Source: Acanthaster planci (Eukaryota; Echinodermata; Asteroidea; Valvatida; Acanthasteridae). Taken from it: a stretch of 64,000 nt of DNA. The stretch spans positions 344,575 through 408,574 of the forward strand of contig NW_019091425.1 of the NCBI RefSeq assembly GCF_001949145.1, given 5' to 3'. How positions within the stretch are numbered: the first letter of the stretch is position 1; each line of letters begins with the position of its first letter. The notes below the pieces were generated by a model, which was not told the origin of the DNA, did not search any database, and saw nothing but the letters and a program-made list of their open reading frames with translations. The translations under genes and the position numbers were made by a program. Shown here one piece after another: positions 1-12,150 of the stretch.

Positions 1-1021
1 CTGAGCTTGAGTGTGAATGGAAGAATCGCTGCTGTGGAGGCCGTCTTGACTACAATTTGGATAGCAGACCGGCAAGGTCAAACCCCATGTGTGTAGCGTG
101 TGCATTTTTATACTCAGCAGATCGGATTGCAGTGTTGGCGTTCTCTGATATGCAAGGGTCAGCGTGTTTCGTGTTTGCGGTTAACTCCTTTCATGTCTCA
201 TGTCTGTTTGACTTAATACATGCTGACACGCTAAGCATGTTTGGGTTTCGGATAAAATTCTGACCTGTGCCCTATCCCTCTCTGTGTTCTTTTTATGATG
301 TAAATTTAACTGGCTAATTATTTGATAAGCCATGTGATTTGTTCCAAAGTCTTCAGACCGCAGGCAAATAACCAGGTGTTCCCCAACTTCATGGAATGAC
401 CCATATCAAAGACTGAAGGAAATGAGAATTAAGGCTTGATTAATCATCGACTCCAAATCTGCATGTCTGATTCACAAACATGGGGCATAGTCCAGGCACA
501 TATTACATGTAATTCACTCTAAGATACTTTTTCAGTTAAAATGTTACAGGCTGAAATTCTTGATTTAACATGTACCTTTGAAAACTTTGTGTCTGGACTC
601 AAATGATTCAATTGTGCAAAGCACTGGTGCTAGCACTAGGCACGAACATCTTGCGCTATTGCATGCTGTGCATTTACGTGTGGTCCTGCTGACATGTGCA
701 GCCTTGTTTTCAAATGCAGAATTGCACCAATTGGCATTGAAATCGTCATGGAGGGATTCCTCTGATACTGCAGAGTTTGGGATTCTGGGAGAGCGATGTA
801 CTGGATTACTCTGTTTACTAAAGCCTTCTTACGGGTCATCCACTGTCACCTTTTTCATGACCCGATTTTTTTCTTTGTACACTCAAGGAGGGGAAGAGGG
901 GGTCAGGAAAAGGAGTATGCTTCGCACATCCATGAAAAAGATAACGAAAAATGGATGACCCCTTAGCTTACGTTCTTTCTATACAAACCTTGGCAGCAGA
1001 ATCAGAGGCTCCTTCCCTTAC
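1..1021. other. no supported gene
   Basis: Bases 3-263 are open in one plus-strand frame that is already open at the window edge, but the translation has no recognisable domain and runs into AT-rich sequence typical of introns or UTR. The rest shows no splice-bordered open segment that I trust. If a gene tail is present at the left edge it cannot be named from here. Confidence 0.5.
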
Positions 1022-1159
1022 TTGCTCCTGGCATGATGATGCAATATTCATGGCTGGGTTCCGCTCTTCCTCAGCCTTCTCTGAGCTGCTCTTACTGGTC
1101 GCTCCATCTTGGGCGGCATCTTGGCCACTGGGCTTGCTCCTTCCCACTTCCATGTTGCT
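1022..1159 (-). CDS. candidate internal exon, polar low-complexity protein
   Basis: On the minus strand a 138-base segment (46 codons, phase 0 at both ends) lies between an AG acceptor (AAATAG) and a consensus donor (GTAAGG after CAGGAGCAA). The reading is rich in Ser, Lys, Glu, Asp and Ala and includes SKSSSEKAEEERN, as in a disordered linker. Reading on through the donor reaches a stop at 968, so it could instead be a terminal exon. No family is recognised. Its strand matches the candidate exon at 1912-1990, but the phases of the two do not join directly, so they need not belong to the same transcript. Confidence 0.3.
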
Positions 1160-1911
1160 CTATTTAGGTGGAACAGAGGCTTGAATATTAACAAAATCCT
1201 GGGTTTGGCACAGGCTATGAATTGAGGTGAATGCTACGAAGAGCTCAGTTCCTTTTTCATTTTCTCGTTTCCAAGGGGTTGCAAAGACCAAGCGAAAGCT
1301 AAGGCATCACTTACACACAGCCTCTCAATTCTTGACCATGCTTTGTTGACGTGGTTGAAATAGTTCTGGGTTATGTACTGACTGCTATTAGTGTTAGTAT
1401 TTTGTGAGGAAATTTTGGCCTTAGTCCTCTCAAAATTCTCCCCCCTCTGCCGATTCCATTCAATGTCTGTAATTCAGTAAAAGCACGCCCACACAAATAA
1501 ATGATGCACACAATCAAAGTGCATAAATGTCCCACCAGAAAAAAAGAGATTTATATGAGATGCATAAAGATCTGAAAAATAAATATGCAAATAAATGTTT
1601 ATGTAAAGTATAACAAAGCCACTACTTTTTCCAGTATGTTTACAAGTACATTTTATTCAAACAAACCATTTCACAATTTCAACGTTATCCCATTGCTCTC
1701 TATAGACATAGGAAAATTGAAGAAGCTACGACGTCAGCATTTTAGCACAGGGCGGGGCGCGGCAGAGGACAGGATGGTGTGTATTTGTAACAGCAACATT
1801 TCATGCCTTTACATCAAATCCACCAAGATGGTCTTCCTCCAAAACTAGTTCTCCGTCTGCATGTGTTATTTGACAGGAAAGGGTTGCTGTCACCATGGTA
1901 GCATCACTCAC
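1160..1911. other. intron-like stretch
   Basis: AT-rich with no convincing exon. A short GC-rich box (about 1740-1775, containing GGGCGGGGCGCGGC) stands out and contains a GC-box (Sp1-type) core; no function is shown. Confidence 0.4.
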
Positions 1912-1990
1912 CTCGTCTCACAGCCAACTCGTACCGGTACAACCTCTGCTTGGACCAGAGTGGTGGTAACCATTGGTGACTCAGAACATC
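1912..1990 (-). CDS. candidate exon, possibly end of a kinase domain
   Basis: A 79-base minus-strand segment has excellent borders: a T-rich tract ending GGCAG before it, and CGAG followed by GTGAGT after it. Two frames are open. One reads DVLSHQWLPP then WSKQRLYRYELAVRR. The first part resembles subdomain XI of Ser/Thr kinases (xxLxHxWL), and the basic tail resembles the segment after the catalytic core in myosin-light-chain-kinase and titin-type kinases. The other frame gives a plain 25-residue peptide containing a Met. No upstream kinase exon (DFG, APE) was found between 2 and 8.7 kb, which weakens the kinase reading. The splice borders are stronger evidence than the product. Confidence 0.35.
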
Positions 1991-4600
1991 CTGCCAAAAA
2001 AAGTTAACCTTTAGCCTCAACTTTGAAACTAGATCTGTATGTAATACAGATGTAATGGTTCACAGATGAGAAAAAAATTCAACAAAAAAGTCTAAATGTG
2101 TCCCATGGTTTTTAGAATACATGTACGTGTCTGTGCCAAAAGTGGGAATGTACTGGCTTTGAAAAAGACGTAAAGAAATCTTTAAAGTTAAAACTGTCAG
2201 ATCAGTGAGAAGGATGCCAGCTGTAATAAGAGTACACAAGCGTCAGAAATTTTTGCACTCCTCCTACATACATGTATAAAACTAACACTTTCTGTTTGTC
2301 CATTCTGTCTTTGAAATGTTAAGAATTTATGCACAGCGATGGTTTTCTTTATAAATCAAACAAAAATGATTTACTCCCATAAATTGGAAAGAGTAGTTGT
2401 CAAGGCAACACTCTACGCAATTCTTTTCACATTTAGGAAGAATCTGGAGAAAATAATGCGAGAACCTCCGGTGACTCATTCCTTTTGTTGATTTGCAGAG
2501 TGATGCAGTCTCATATCCCAAAAATGTCAATGGAAACAATATGTAAAGTAAAGACAGACTTGGCCTAATCCCCGGCATGCTTTCACACTGATCAGAATGC
2601 GGGGGGATGCTGCCAGAACTGAGGCAGAACACTGCCCATGGGTGTAAACTCGGGGGCAGGGAGAATACACCCTCCATCCCCTGCTACCCCCCCCCACCTT
2701 TTGGCAATTAGAAACGCCAAGGTGGAGAACTGCACAAACCTTCATACGCACCATCTTGATGTAGATGTACGTTACATATAAGGTGAATTGAGAAATGTGA
2801 GCTCACAAGTAAGATGTACAGATACATGTACAGTCCATGAAACAGTATCATGAGCAGTGTTTCCAGTGTATTCCGTCTATGCAGCCCTCTCTCCCAAGAA
2901 ACTTCCACAGCCAGGTAATTTCAGGATTTTAATCAAAGGTGACGGGCCAAAACAGCCTGACTGAAATGTCAGGCCTTCAAACTTGTCTGGTTAGTGTATT
3001 TAGCACCCAGTTTTTGTAAAGTGTTTTGCATTTGTTCTATTATTATTTGCTTAAATGTACATGCTTGCTAAGGGCATACAAATAAACATTCACAAAATCG
3101 GCCTACGTCCCTCCGATGATTTAAGTATTTTACGTTACCACTGAATATTGCTGCGAGCAGACTCAATCTTAATTTTTCTGTTAAATTGGCCTTGTAAAGT
3201 GCACATTTCTAGTGAACCCTGCTGTACTAAGCACTGTAGGTTCAATCCTGCCAATTGCATCCTACCCCTGGAAATGCAAACTTGTGCATCTGTATCTTTC
3301 GGCAAAATACGCCCTTGGCCTTTCAACTTCAAATTCCCAGAGTACATGCAGAATTACACTCAAGTCTAAGCATTCGAGACTGCTGTACATGCAGTTAAAC
3401 AGACAATGAGACAATTTAGTGCAAATGTATTTCAAGAAATTCCAAAAAACGGATCCCAACCTTCTGTTTAACCGGAACCCCATAGGGTGTAAGTAAAATC
3501 ATATTGGAGGATTCAGGACTGTTAGGGACATCTTCTGGAAAATTCTGCCCAGTCATTGTACAAATCTACATATATACATTCGACTTTTCCCACTTTTTGA
3601 TGGAGAGAAGCTACAATATTCTGAATAGGCTCTAAGATCAAATGTACTTCAACCCATCATAGTTTTTTTCTTCTAAATTTCCATTCACAATTTATTCGTT
3701 ATTCCCCAAACCACTCCCCCTGCACTGAAATGAATTTACATACGTGTAAGCCCCACCACACCTTTTGCTACAAACTACTGTAGGCTATCATTGGATGATA
3801 TGGTACCATGATTGCTGGCTAGCCACTGTATTAGCAGCCTGCAAGTGATTATCGTATATGCCTTGATCATGGCTAGTGAGCTGTACGCTATGAAAATTGG
3901 GCGGCTGATTTTAGTTCACTCGTCTCTATGGGGCCAAGGATGTTTCAAAATCTTACAACTTAATGTACATGTATACATGTATGTACCTGCATGCCTGAGC
4001 TGCATATGGATTTTGCACAGGGATGAGAGGGGAAACCTATACAAATGTGACACTGGTTGACACAGCATGTGCACCCATGCCCTTGAGTGAGTGTACTACA
4101 CCATATTTAAGAAGGGGCTGTGCTTCCATTCCTACTGGTACATGTACTATGTACCTCAATGGCACTTCCTATTCTTCCAATATATAAACACTCTCACACA
4201 GACTAAGCCCCTACAGGTACATGTATGTATCACCAAGAATGATATACTAACTATAAAGGATAGGGAAACATCCTTGGTTCCCTTTCTGTTCTGTCCTTTA
4301 CGTGGTAAAGTGTTTGAAAAGTGCACATGGGGAGCAGTGTCAGAAGACATCAGTCCTTATAAGGGTGCCCTCAAATTCTCAGTAGGGACTTTTCCCAGTA
4401 CACCAAGCAGGTACATCATGGGGCAGTGGTGTCCAAGGGTTGCCCTAGAGCTGTAATTCATCACTGAATTTTCTCGTTTCCAACAGCTGGAGCTGAAAGT
4501 ACAATAGATGAGATGTGAAGATAAGCATGTTTGCGATGTAACTTACAAAATGTACATGTTTGCAGAGTTGAACCTACTCATTTAATAATTTTAAAACAAC
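1991..4600. other. non-coding, intron-like
   Basis: AT-rich sequence with scattered ACATGTA words and a C run near 2690. No exon with two good borders was found on either strand. The many short open frames have random composition. Confidence 0.5.
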
Positions 4601-4784
4601 AAAATAGACCTACAACATAATGAGGTAATGCAGTGTTTACCGCGGTGCATTGTGGGTGCAAGGTGGGGATGTTGCAGGAACGCATCGACGTGACACGTTA
4701 TGTGTAACGTATACTATATGGCTTGTGTATCGACCTGACACCAAAAAAAAGAAAAATAAAAAAAATTCCCAATTATCGTCCGCA

Positions 4785-4890
4785 ATGGTCCATGTGAACT
4801 GCTGTGTTCCATTATGTTTATCAAGCACTCAACGAACGCCAGAGCTGCATTTTTTTAAAACTTCCACGGGACCGCAAAAGGCGGGAAACA
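4785..4890 (+). pseudogene. THAP zinc-finger fragment, left arm
   Basis: The reading MVHVNCCVPLCLSS followed by PELHFFK matches the start of a THAP domain: CxxxC spacing near the N-terminus, then an aromatic block before the usual FP. After this the frame leaves the THAP pattern, because the basic RR-x-W segment continues in another frame. The fragment therefore lacks the later Cys-His pair and cannot encode a complete finger. Confidence 0.5.
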
Positions 4891-4949
4891 ACCTCCTCCC
4901 ACTCACTTGTCCCCTGGAAAATAATTGGATCCGATACATCGTAGGTTTT

Positions 4950-5141
4950 GTCTCTGCCTACAAAATGTAGACTGCATACGTACAGAGGTCCACTTGGACT
5001 TCGCTTTGATGGCCTTACTTCTCATGGAACTTATCCAAATCTGTCGCCTTTTGCAATTCCGTGGAAGTTTAAAAAACGCAGCTCTGGCGTTTGTAGAGTG
5101 CTTGATAAACACAAAGGAACACGGCAGTTCACATGGACCAT
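4950..5141 (-). pseudogene. THAP zinc-finger fragment, right arm
   Basis: This is the inverted counterpart of 4785-4890. The minus-strand ATG at 5141 opens with MVHVNC and then VPLCLSS. A frame change follows, and the second frame continues with FFKLPRNCKRRQIWI and a basic stretch running towards 4950, corresponding to the FP and RxxW parts of a THAP domain. It extends further into the domain than the left arm does. The frame break and altered Cys residues show decay. Confidence 0.5.
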
Positions 5142-5316
5142 TTCGGACGATAATCAGGAATTTTTTTTTTGTGTGTGTCAGGTCGATACACACCCCATAC
5201 AGTATACGTTACACATAACATGTCACGTCAACGCGTTCCTGCAACATCCCCCACCTTTCAGCCACAACGCACTGCGGTAAACACTGCATTACGTCATTAT
5301 GTGGTAGGTCTATTGT

Positions 5317-6071
5317 GAAATGCCGCAGACAGTGCGGACCACATTTACTACAGTGTATGGCCTGACTTGTGCTCTGCTGGGATTATGACAATGGAATAAC
5401 TAATTTCATTTCATCTAATCATGTAACTTAATACTAATGTACCAGTTGACAGCACAACATGGTACATATACATGTACATTCACATTAGTATTTGAGGTTT
5501 ACAGCAGAGAAACATCATTTCAGTTTTTTTGGAATTTTATACACTTGTCCTAAGCCAGTGTTATCTTGTTTATATAATCTTATGGGATCTGGAAAGGGCA
5601 GCTTTAAAATGTTTTCATTTAGATTTTCCACTGGAAATGGAAAAACAAACAGAATAAAACGGAGTTACAATAAGATACATTGTCTAGATAACCTCTGACT
5701 TCACAAAAAAAAACTGGGGATGAAAGGTCACAAATTGAGTCAGTTGGGTATTTCAAAAGCACATGCCCAAAAATGAAGCTCATGTAATTCAGACCTGTGT
5801 CCAAGGTCTACCCTATCAGCAGGGCCCTGCACAGACTCCCGCGTATGTGCTGTCTTCCTGAAATGACCTTACTTTTATGAAATACCCAGGCCACAAATTG
5901 AGGCCGGTTTCCGAAAGTTCATTTGGATGCTTTAATTGTGCATTCCTTCCTTCTAACAGACAAGGTTTGATGTACACGTATGTAGACCAAATGCCCACAT
6001 TTCTGGAAAACAAGCAACTTTTTTTTTTCAATTGCACATGAAGCAGTCCTTTTTGAGAAGTCTCCACATTT
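5317..6071. other. non-coding
   Basis: AT-rich, no exon-like segment, several ACATGTA words. Nothing else seen. Confidence 0.5.
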
Positions 6072-6308
6072 GTGACCCATCATCCTAAAACCAGGCTGAA
6101 GTAGGTAACTTCATAACCCTAAAACAGTGGAACTTCCATTGCTCAGATTTTCATGGGAGTTTTACAGCTATCACTACCTATAAGAAGCTTTCTGCAGACA
6201 AAATTTTGATTTGACATGGATCACTTTAAAGAGTAAAAAAGCTCAAGGAGAGGAATTGTCCAGCATCACAAATACCGACTTCAGCCTGGTTCTGGGATGG
6301 TGGGTCAC
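6072..6308. mobile_element. short inverted-repeat element (MITE-like)
   Basis: The left tip starts GTGACCCATCATCC and the right tip ends GGATGGTGGGTCAC. The inverted match continues about 40 bases through CCAGGCTGAAGT with a few differences. Both tips are flanked by ATTT, which could be a target duplication. At 237 bp it is too short to code for a transposase. Confidence 0.6.
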
Positions 6309-8572
6309 ATTTCCATGTTTCACTCCAACACATCAACAACCCATGATAACCCATGATAGATATGGTATTGTTTGAGTATGAGCCTACACTGTATGCATGT
6401 ACCGGTATGCTCAAACACAGACGAGTCCCAGACATGTAAGATCCTAGATGCAAGTTCCATGTGCATGTATATAGATCTCACCACTGCGATACAAGTGAGA
6501 ACAGCATTGCCATTCCAACTTTGTCTGATCATTTTGCATCAAAGTGGCTAATGTCACGGCAGTGGCATCCTATGGAAATTTTGTAATGATAAAGACCGAT
6601 TTCTAACTTCAATGCCTTGGGTTCTGCCTGGCAAAGTTTAAGCATGAGCCAAAGTTTCAGCCAAATGCATATTTTTTGCAACCATTTACTTTCTTAATGC
6701 AGTGTTCCCTCCTGCAAATGGAAAATTGGCACTATTGGTGAAAATGCCAATGGTGAGCTGGAATCATGACTCCCTGGGATGTGTGCAAAATCAGGTTAAA
6801 ACTGGAGATCAACAAAACTCTGTAAAGTAGTGGGAAGTCTCTCAGAGCCATCTTTACACACCACTGTACTGTGTTTTATGTAACCTTTCAAAACTATTTT
6901 TCTTATTGATATCCTTGACAACACTATTCGAGATGAAATTCAATCCCAGTCCCACACAGGTGCTAAATAATGCGAGTAGGGCTGCCAACCTCATCTAAGG
7001 TCAAAGGTCACTCAAGAATAATGTAGCCATACTTGACTTCCAGATTAAGTAATAAGGCATCAAAAATCAAAGGATAGGGTTTCATGAAAGGTCGAGGGCA
7101 AGATTTGTGTGTTTGTGGTTTTTCTTACTAAGCCTCAGAAAGGGTCACAGTAAATTACTGTGCATTGAAGATTATTTTACTTCATTACTTTTATGAATGC
7201 AAGTATGATTGTTAGTGCATACTGCAACTTGCAAGTTGAATTTTGGACAGCTGCATAAATTACTCATATATTCACAATGGAGAGCTGAGTTCTCGTAAGT
7301 GGCTATTTTTGCTGTTTACTAAGCACGCACATTGGAATCCATGCACGAATCAAATGTGTTAGCATACGTGGAACTGCTGCCAAAGTGAAGTATACGCTGT
7401 ACATGTGCAAGCGTCACCCTCAGTGCTACACATAAAAAGATGGAGATACATGTAGTTGTACCTGTTGAGTGTTTCAAAACATGCCTGAAACTGTTAAAGG
7501 AAACAAAAAATATATGAGCTATGGCAAAACAAGAATAACATGTTTTTGGGGGTGGTTTTGCCTCGAGAAATATGGGTAGTACTAGCCTATGTCAACTTCC
7601 ATCCAGTACCTTGAGGGGGCTACCATCAATTAACTACCATGCACATGTATCTACCCTCACACTGGTAATGGTCCACTCAGATTCAATCTTCAAATATTGT
7701 AAAACCCCTTTGAGCTGTAAGTACTGTCATTAAGTTTACTGTTACATGTACCATTAGCTTCACCATGGCCTACATGGGTACAGCCTGGTACTCCTCACCA
7801 AACCATGCAAAATCTTTACAGAGCAGTACCAATAAAACCTGAACTTCAACACTATACAGCTGTCATGCATGGCAAATTTAGCTCTTCGATGTCCAGTTAT
7901 TTCCCCATCACAGAGCCATCACCTGCACACACTGCATGCATGGCAGTGTGGCACCTCTGAGAACATGAAGCCGATGCTGGACAGTTAAACTGAGCTTAAA
8001 TCATTTGTAGGTAGAACTATAATAAGCCCCTATGGACATGTACATTGACTTATATCACCTAACTCCACAAGCCTTCGCTGAGGTCATGCATGGCTACCGC
8101 ACTGCAACAGACACAAGCCATGGTGTAGAATAGTACAGAAAATGATCCCTGGGCGGGCTTCGTGTTGCGGATCCGATCTGAAAATGAACCCTACATGTAC
8201 ATCGTACATGTATACACGTGACCAGTTTATCAGGCTTTTCAATCACCGCCGCTGAGCAAAGCACACTACACAGTAACTGGGACCCCGCATGTTGAGTCCA
8301 TTCACGTGTACAAGTACGCAGGCCTACGTCGATTCTTGATGTACATGTACATGTACATGTATGTAGCGCCAGTAGTCGAACAAAGCTGTACGGCTATGGC
8401 GCCATTGTACCATGGTTTACGTATAGTGCGCAGCAAGCGGGCGACTTAACGCCCGTTGTCACAACCCCGATACTGGCGGCTCGACACCGGTCCTAGAATC
8501 CATTTTACTGCCCAATCGCGAGACAAAGAAACCATCAAAGTACATCTTTCTGATGTATGTGATCTTCCTTAC
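6309..8572. other. non-coding, intron-like
   Basis: No exon-like segment on either strand. TACATGTA-rich simple sequence occurs around 8185-8215 and 8336-8365. From about 8150 onward the sequence becomes CpG-richer, leading into the promoter-like stretch at 8400-8760. Confidence 0.45.
8336..8366. repeat. (ACATGT)n simple repeat
   Basis: Four to five near-perfect ACATGT units in a row. The same word is dispersed throughout the window, for example at 10380-10440, 36640-36670 and 53685-53700. Confidence 0.8.
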
Positions 8573-8760
8573 CTACCTTGCAACTGGTAGTCGTCTTCTG
8601 TGGAATTTTGATGCCTTTTTCTCGGGTTAAAAAATCGCTTCACTCGCGCCTCGTCGACTGTACCGATACCATTGAAGCCCACACACCAAACACTCGTGTC
8701 CAATATTAATAGTATATTATGGCGAAGCTCGCAGACGCGACGTGTACACGTATATGTATG
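8573..8760 (-). promoter_or_regulatory. candidate promoter and first exon of a minus-strand gene
   Basis: CpG-richer than its surroundings. On the minus strand an open stretch ends in two overlapping donors, CAAG|GTAGGT and GTAG|GTAAGG. The translation just before the donor (EDDYQLQ) looks coding-like but has no in-frame ATG, so this may be a 5' UTR exon. It lies upstream, in transcription order, of the candidate exons at 1912 and 1022. A link between them is only inferred. Confidence 0.3.
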
Positions 8761-11683
8761 CACAAGGGTTGACTCGGATGGCCTTTAAATAAATTCCCGG
8801 ATGAAGGTACAGTTTTCTGCTCCACCGATCACTCATGGCAGGTACGAGATAAGTACGGGAAATGGTCAAGCGCGGCGGCTCCTGGTGGTATTGTGACCAG
8901 TCCGTACACAGGCTGTTTCCATTGGTCAGTATCATGAATGTCACACTTTTTCCTAGAGTGGCACCGTGACATGTGACACTGAGATCTGAGGTTGGTCAGA
9001 ATTTTGGGGCTTACTTTCAAAGCGCGGAACGACGAGCCCCATGATGGTGACTATACTTCCAGAAGTACCCCCCTTTAGGCCTACGCGTGGGGGAAGAGAT
9101 TTGAAAGCAGGTGACTTTTTACATCTGTATGATTGGGGGCACGTGCCCCCCCCCCATTCCCCTTGCCCTCAGGCGCCCCCCCCCCTCTGAAAAAAATGAA
9201 TGGATATTGAACAAGGCTAACAAAAACTTAGCCGGTGCCCCGTTAGATACTGGTGCCCCATTTGTGCCCCCCCCCCAGTAAAATCCTAGCTACGCCAATG
9301 TGCTGCACTATAGCGCTGCACATACCATTTTAATAGCACACAACTTCTGCACAAAAACCTGCCACGCGCAAGGGAGAATCCTGATATTTTCGGGGAAGAA
9401 CAATTTGTTTGGGGAAGCCAAATAATTCTAGTATTTTGGCCTTTCTGAAGGATTGGGACTACGTTTGGGTATTTCTTGCATGTTTTTCAAAGGAACGGGG
9501 AATGAAATGGACCAAAAAAAGCCTTTCACTGTAAAAAAAAAAATGTGCTCCTTGTGGGGAGTCACACGGCCTCTGCCCCTCACCTGTATCCGCCCTTGAC
9601 CATGTGCTGTAAAAGAGGCAAATTTTGACAAGAGCGAAGGTTCATGCGGCACCACCAGTTGGGACTTTACCTCGCTGCTCGCAAAATTTAAATGAATTGG
9701 ACCTGGCATTTTATACTTCTACCTTTGCTTTGTTTTCAAGCACTGGATAAACTTCAGGGCCTACCATGTAAGGCACCAACAGAACCGCAGCGGAAAGCGA
9801 TCATCAGAATTCTCTACTTCGACTGAGCTGAGCAGACGCGCTCCGTCGCCCCTCCCTTCCCCCGACCTTGTATAAACACACACATCAAAGGCTGTCATGA
9901 AGTTCACGATGATGAGCAAGAGAAACAAAATTGTCACTCCTGGCACTTCTAGCCTTTTCCCCCGTATTATAATTTACATGAATTTACCCACTTTTTTCCC
10001 TCACAGGGACGATACAGTCGGTAAAAATTGTCTAATTGTCTCACAAACGAGGAAGTTGCCCCTTTGGTCGTGTGAAAATACACCAACAAATAACATACAA
10101 GGGCCTACAGCCCTACATCAGTGTATCAAGAGAAGCCGAATTTTTGTCACATGGGTACCCAGTGAAAATTTCCAACAACTTTCGTGTTGTACGAATTGCT
10201 TATTGCACGTCACGTGATTCCTTTGTTGCGCGAGGTGAAGTATCGTCATTTGCATACACAACGCAGTGTTGACTTCGCTTTACACGAATCGCACGATAAC
10301 AAAGTGCGCTGCATTTTCACTTACCGCTTCATTAATTCACGGCATACGCCACTGACCTAACACATACATGTAGCACCATGTACATGTACATTCAAATCTA
10401 CGTGTACTTTATGTACAATGTACAAACTGTACGAACATGGTATGAACAATGACGAAGGTCACGATACGAATGAAAATGCAGCCTGCTGAGGCTGATACCG
10501 TTCTTTCTGACTCGGTTGCTCCTGAAAGGGGCTGAAAAGTTACGTTGTGTGCAATTTGTGTTACAGGAAATAGTAACAAAGGGTACTCAAAGAGTACGTT
10601 TGTTTATAAGGGCGAAAGAAGCGGCTGGGAGTGATTCAACAGAAAAGGCTTAACCATTGTGGGGACTAAGAACAGCAGCAGCGGGAAGGCACACATAACG
10701 GCAGGTTGCAACGTGATTGCTTTGACAAGCACACGAGTGGGACGCTGGCAGAAGCGAAATCAGGAATCTAAACACGGGTAAAATGGGCTCAAAGCCCAGT
10801 TACATACCAGGGGTTACATGAGTGCCTGACACTCAGACGTCGGTGTATATTTTCTATGTACACGGTGGCACTTTTAGTGGCCACACCTTTTAGCAGAACT
10901 TGAAGGTTGTAGACCCGTAAATAGAGGGATTGCACTTCATCTTTTTTAATGGTTCCTTGCCATGTTAAAGGGACTATTATACGGAGTCCCAACTGCAAGG
11001 GGCCTTTTAGCTGATACAAACAGTGATAATATTTCAAGAAAATATATAGGCCTATGTATGAAATATAAAAAAGTAAAAAGGCAACTTCCCCTGGTGTTAG
11101 ACACACACGTCAAATCAAAACTGACGTTATACTGCTTTCATCATTTCTTAATCTGTTAAATTGTCGATGGAAAATAAATTGTACAGATTCCAAACATAAT
11201 TACCGTTAAAGCTATATGCTTGAAACCCATCGCCATTTTGATAGTTGGTGCCTATCATCCCACTCCATTACAAAATATAGCCTGGCCATTTGGAAGGGTC
11301 CATGTTGTCCAAATTTCTCAGAAACACAAGCTGGCAGTCCTGCTGATCTGGTCATTCCTACCTTTCCTACGAACATCAAAATGATTTAACAATTTGATAG
11401 CATATTATGATCGATGGCCTACAGTCGTGATTGGCTTCCGGCGTAGTCGATGCTTGGGGTGTGGACTGCAAGTTGCAACCAAAGTGAAGTCACTCCTCGT
11501 TCTTGTGCAAAACTGGTCGAGTAAATTATGAGACCATTATGATTGACGTAAAGAGATGACCAAATTTCTTTTCGATGCCTCGTTAAGTGATTTTTGGGGG
11601 GTACTGCCATTCAGCTGCACTCCGACGCCAAGGCTCCTTTCTCAGCTTCATGGCTGAGACAAATCCGGAGTATTTACTAAGGA
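8761..11683. other. intergenic, repeat-rich
   Basis: Contains a C-rich dispersed repeat (9060-9300), ACATGTA sequence (10365-10440) and CpG-richer bases near 10195-10330 with a TCACGTGA palindrome (an E-box of USF/MITF type). Minus-strand 9886-9976 could encode a hydrophobic helix (FLLLIIVNF) before a weak donor but has no ATG. Nothing is strong enough to call a gene. Confidence 0.45.
9060..9300. repeat. C-rich dispersed repeat
   Basis: Runs of eight or more C occur three times, together with GCCCC words and the tail CCTAGCTACGCCAATG. Similar C-run sequence at 33085-33262 and 24480-24720 sits near a shared ATCCGCC word, as does 9590-9600. This indicates one or a few dispersed repeat families. 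Confidence 0.5.
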
Positions 11684-12150
11684 GAATAGAGCTAGTGTGA
11701 ACAAGATTAGAACATGTTTGTGTAGTAACCGAACGCCCTTTTCTTATAAATCGAACTCATTTCCAGATCGGATGTTGTTTAAAACAGGACATACTGTATT
11801 TTAAAATATCGAATGCATTTACCAAAACCGAAAAAAAAAATTTACTGATAGAACATATTTTTGAGATTCGAATAAGTTTTTACAGACCGCGCGTTTTTGA
11901 AATGCGAGTGCAATTTCACTACATGCATTTCATGCGAAATTGCATTTCATCCGAGTTAAGAAAGTATCCGAATTTAGAAAACGTCTGAGTTTAGAAAGCA
12001 TCCGAATTTAGAAAACGGTCTGATTTAAGAAAGCATCTGAATTTAGAAGGCATCCGATTTCAGAAAGCACCCGATCTTTTTGACCCCTGTTCGGCCCGAT
12101 GAAAGCCGATGCGACGGTCCGAACCGTCTCTGGTCGTGCATGCGCACGTG
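11684..12150 (+). repeat. left inverted terminus
   Basis: Left arm of the 5.8-kb element. Bases about 11948-12075 hold seven or so degenerate 18-20-base units of the form AGAAAGCATCCGAATTT, a subterminal repeat array that could act as transposase binding sites. Confidence 0.7.

Larger units (their letters stand above)
4601..5316. mobile_element. fold-back element with THAP zinc-finger sequence in both arms
   Basis: Two arms of about 280 bases (4601-4885 and about 5040-5316) are inverted copies of each other. They share AATAGACCTAC near the tips, then the TTTACCGC, GTGTATCGACCTGACAC and poly-A blocks in mirror order. Between them lies about 150 bases of unique sequence. Each arm carries a start codon followed by a THAP-type N-terminus (plus-strand ATG at 4785, minus-strand ATG at 5141), so one 5' gene end is present twice, head to head. 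THAP domains are C2CH DNA-binding modules of P-element, Kolobok and related transposases. No complete transposase is present. No clear target-site duplication was found. Confidence 0.75.

Noticed and set aside
1259-4482. TTTTCTCGTTTCCAA shared at 1259 and 4468
   Set aside because: Short pyrimidine-rich match with unrelated flanks; likely chance.
8336-8366. (ACATGT)n run as a possible regulatory palindrome
   Set aside because: The word is spread through the whole window, so it is background simple repeat.
9886-9976. Minus-strand hydrophobic segment resembling a signal or membrane helix
   Set aside because: The frame has no ATG, an upstream stop is close, and the donor is weak.
10808-10949. 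Minus-strand open segment with a GTATGT donor
   Set aside because: No usable acceptor or recognisable product; the polypyrimidine tract is missing.
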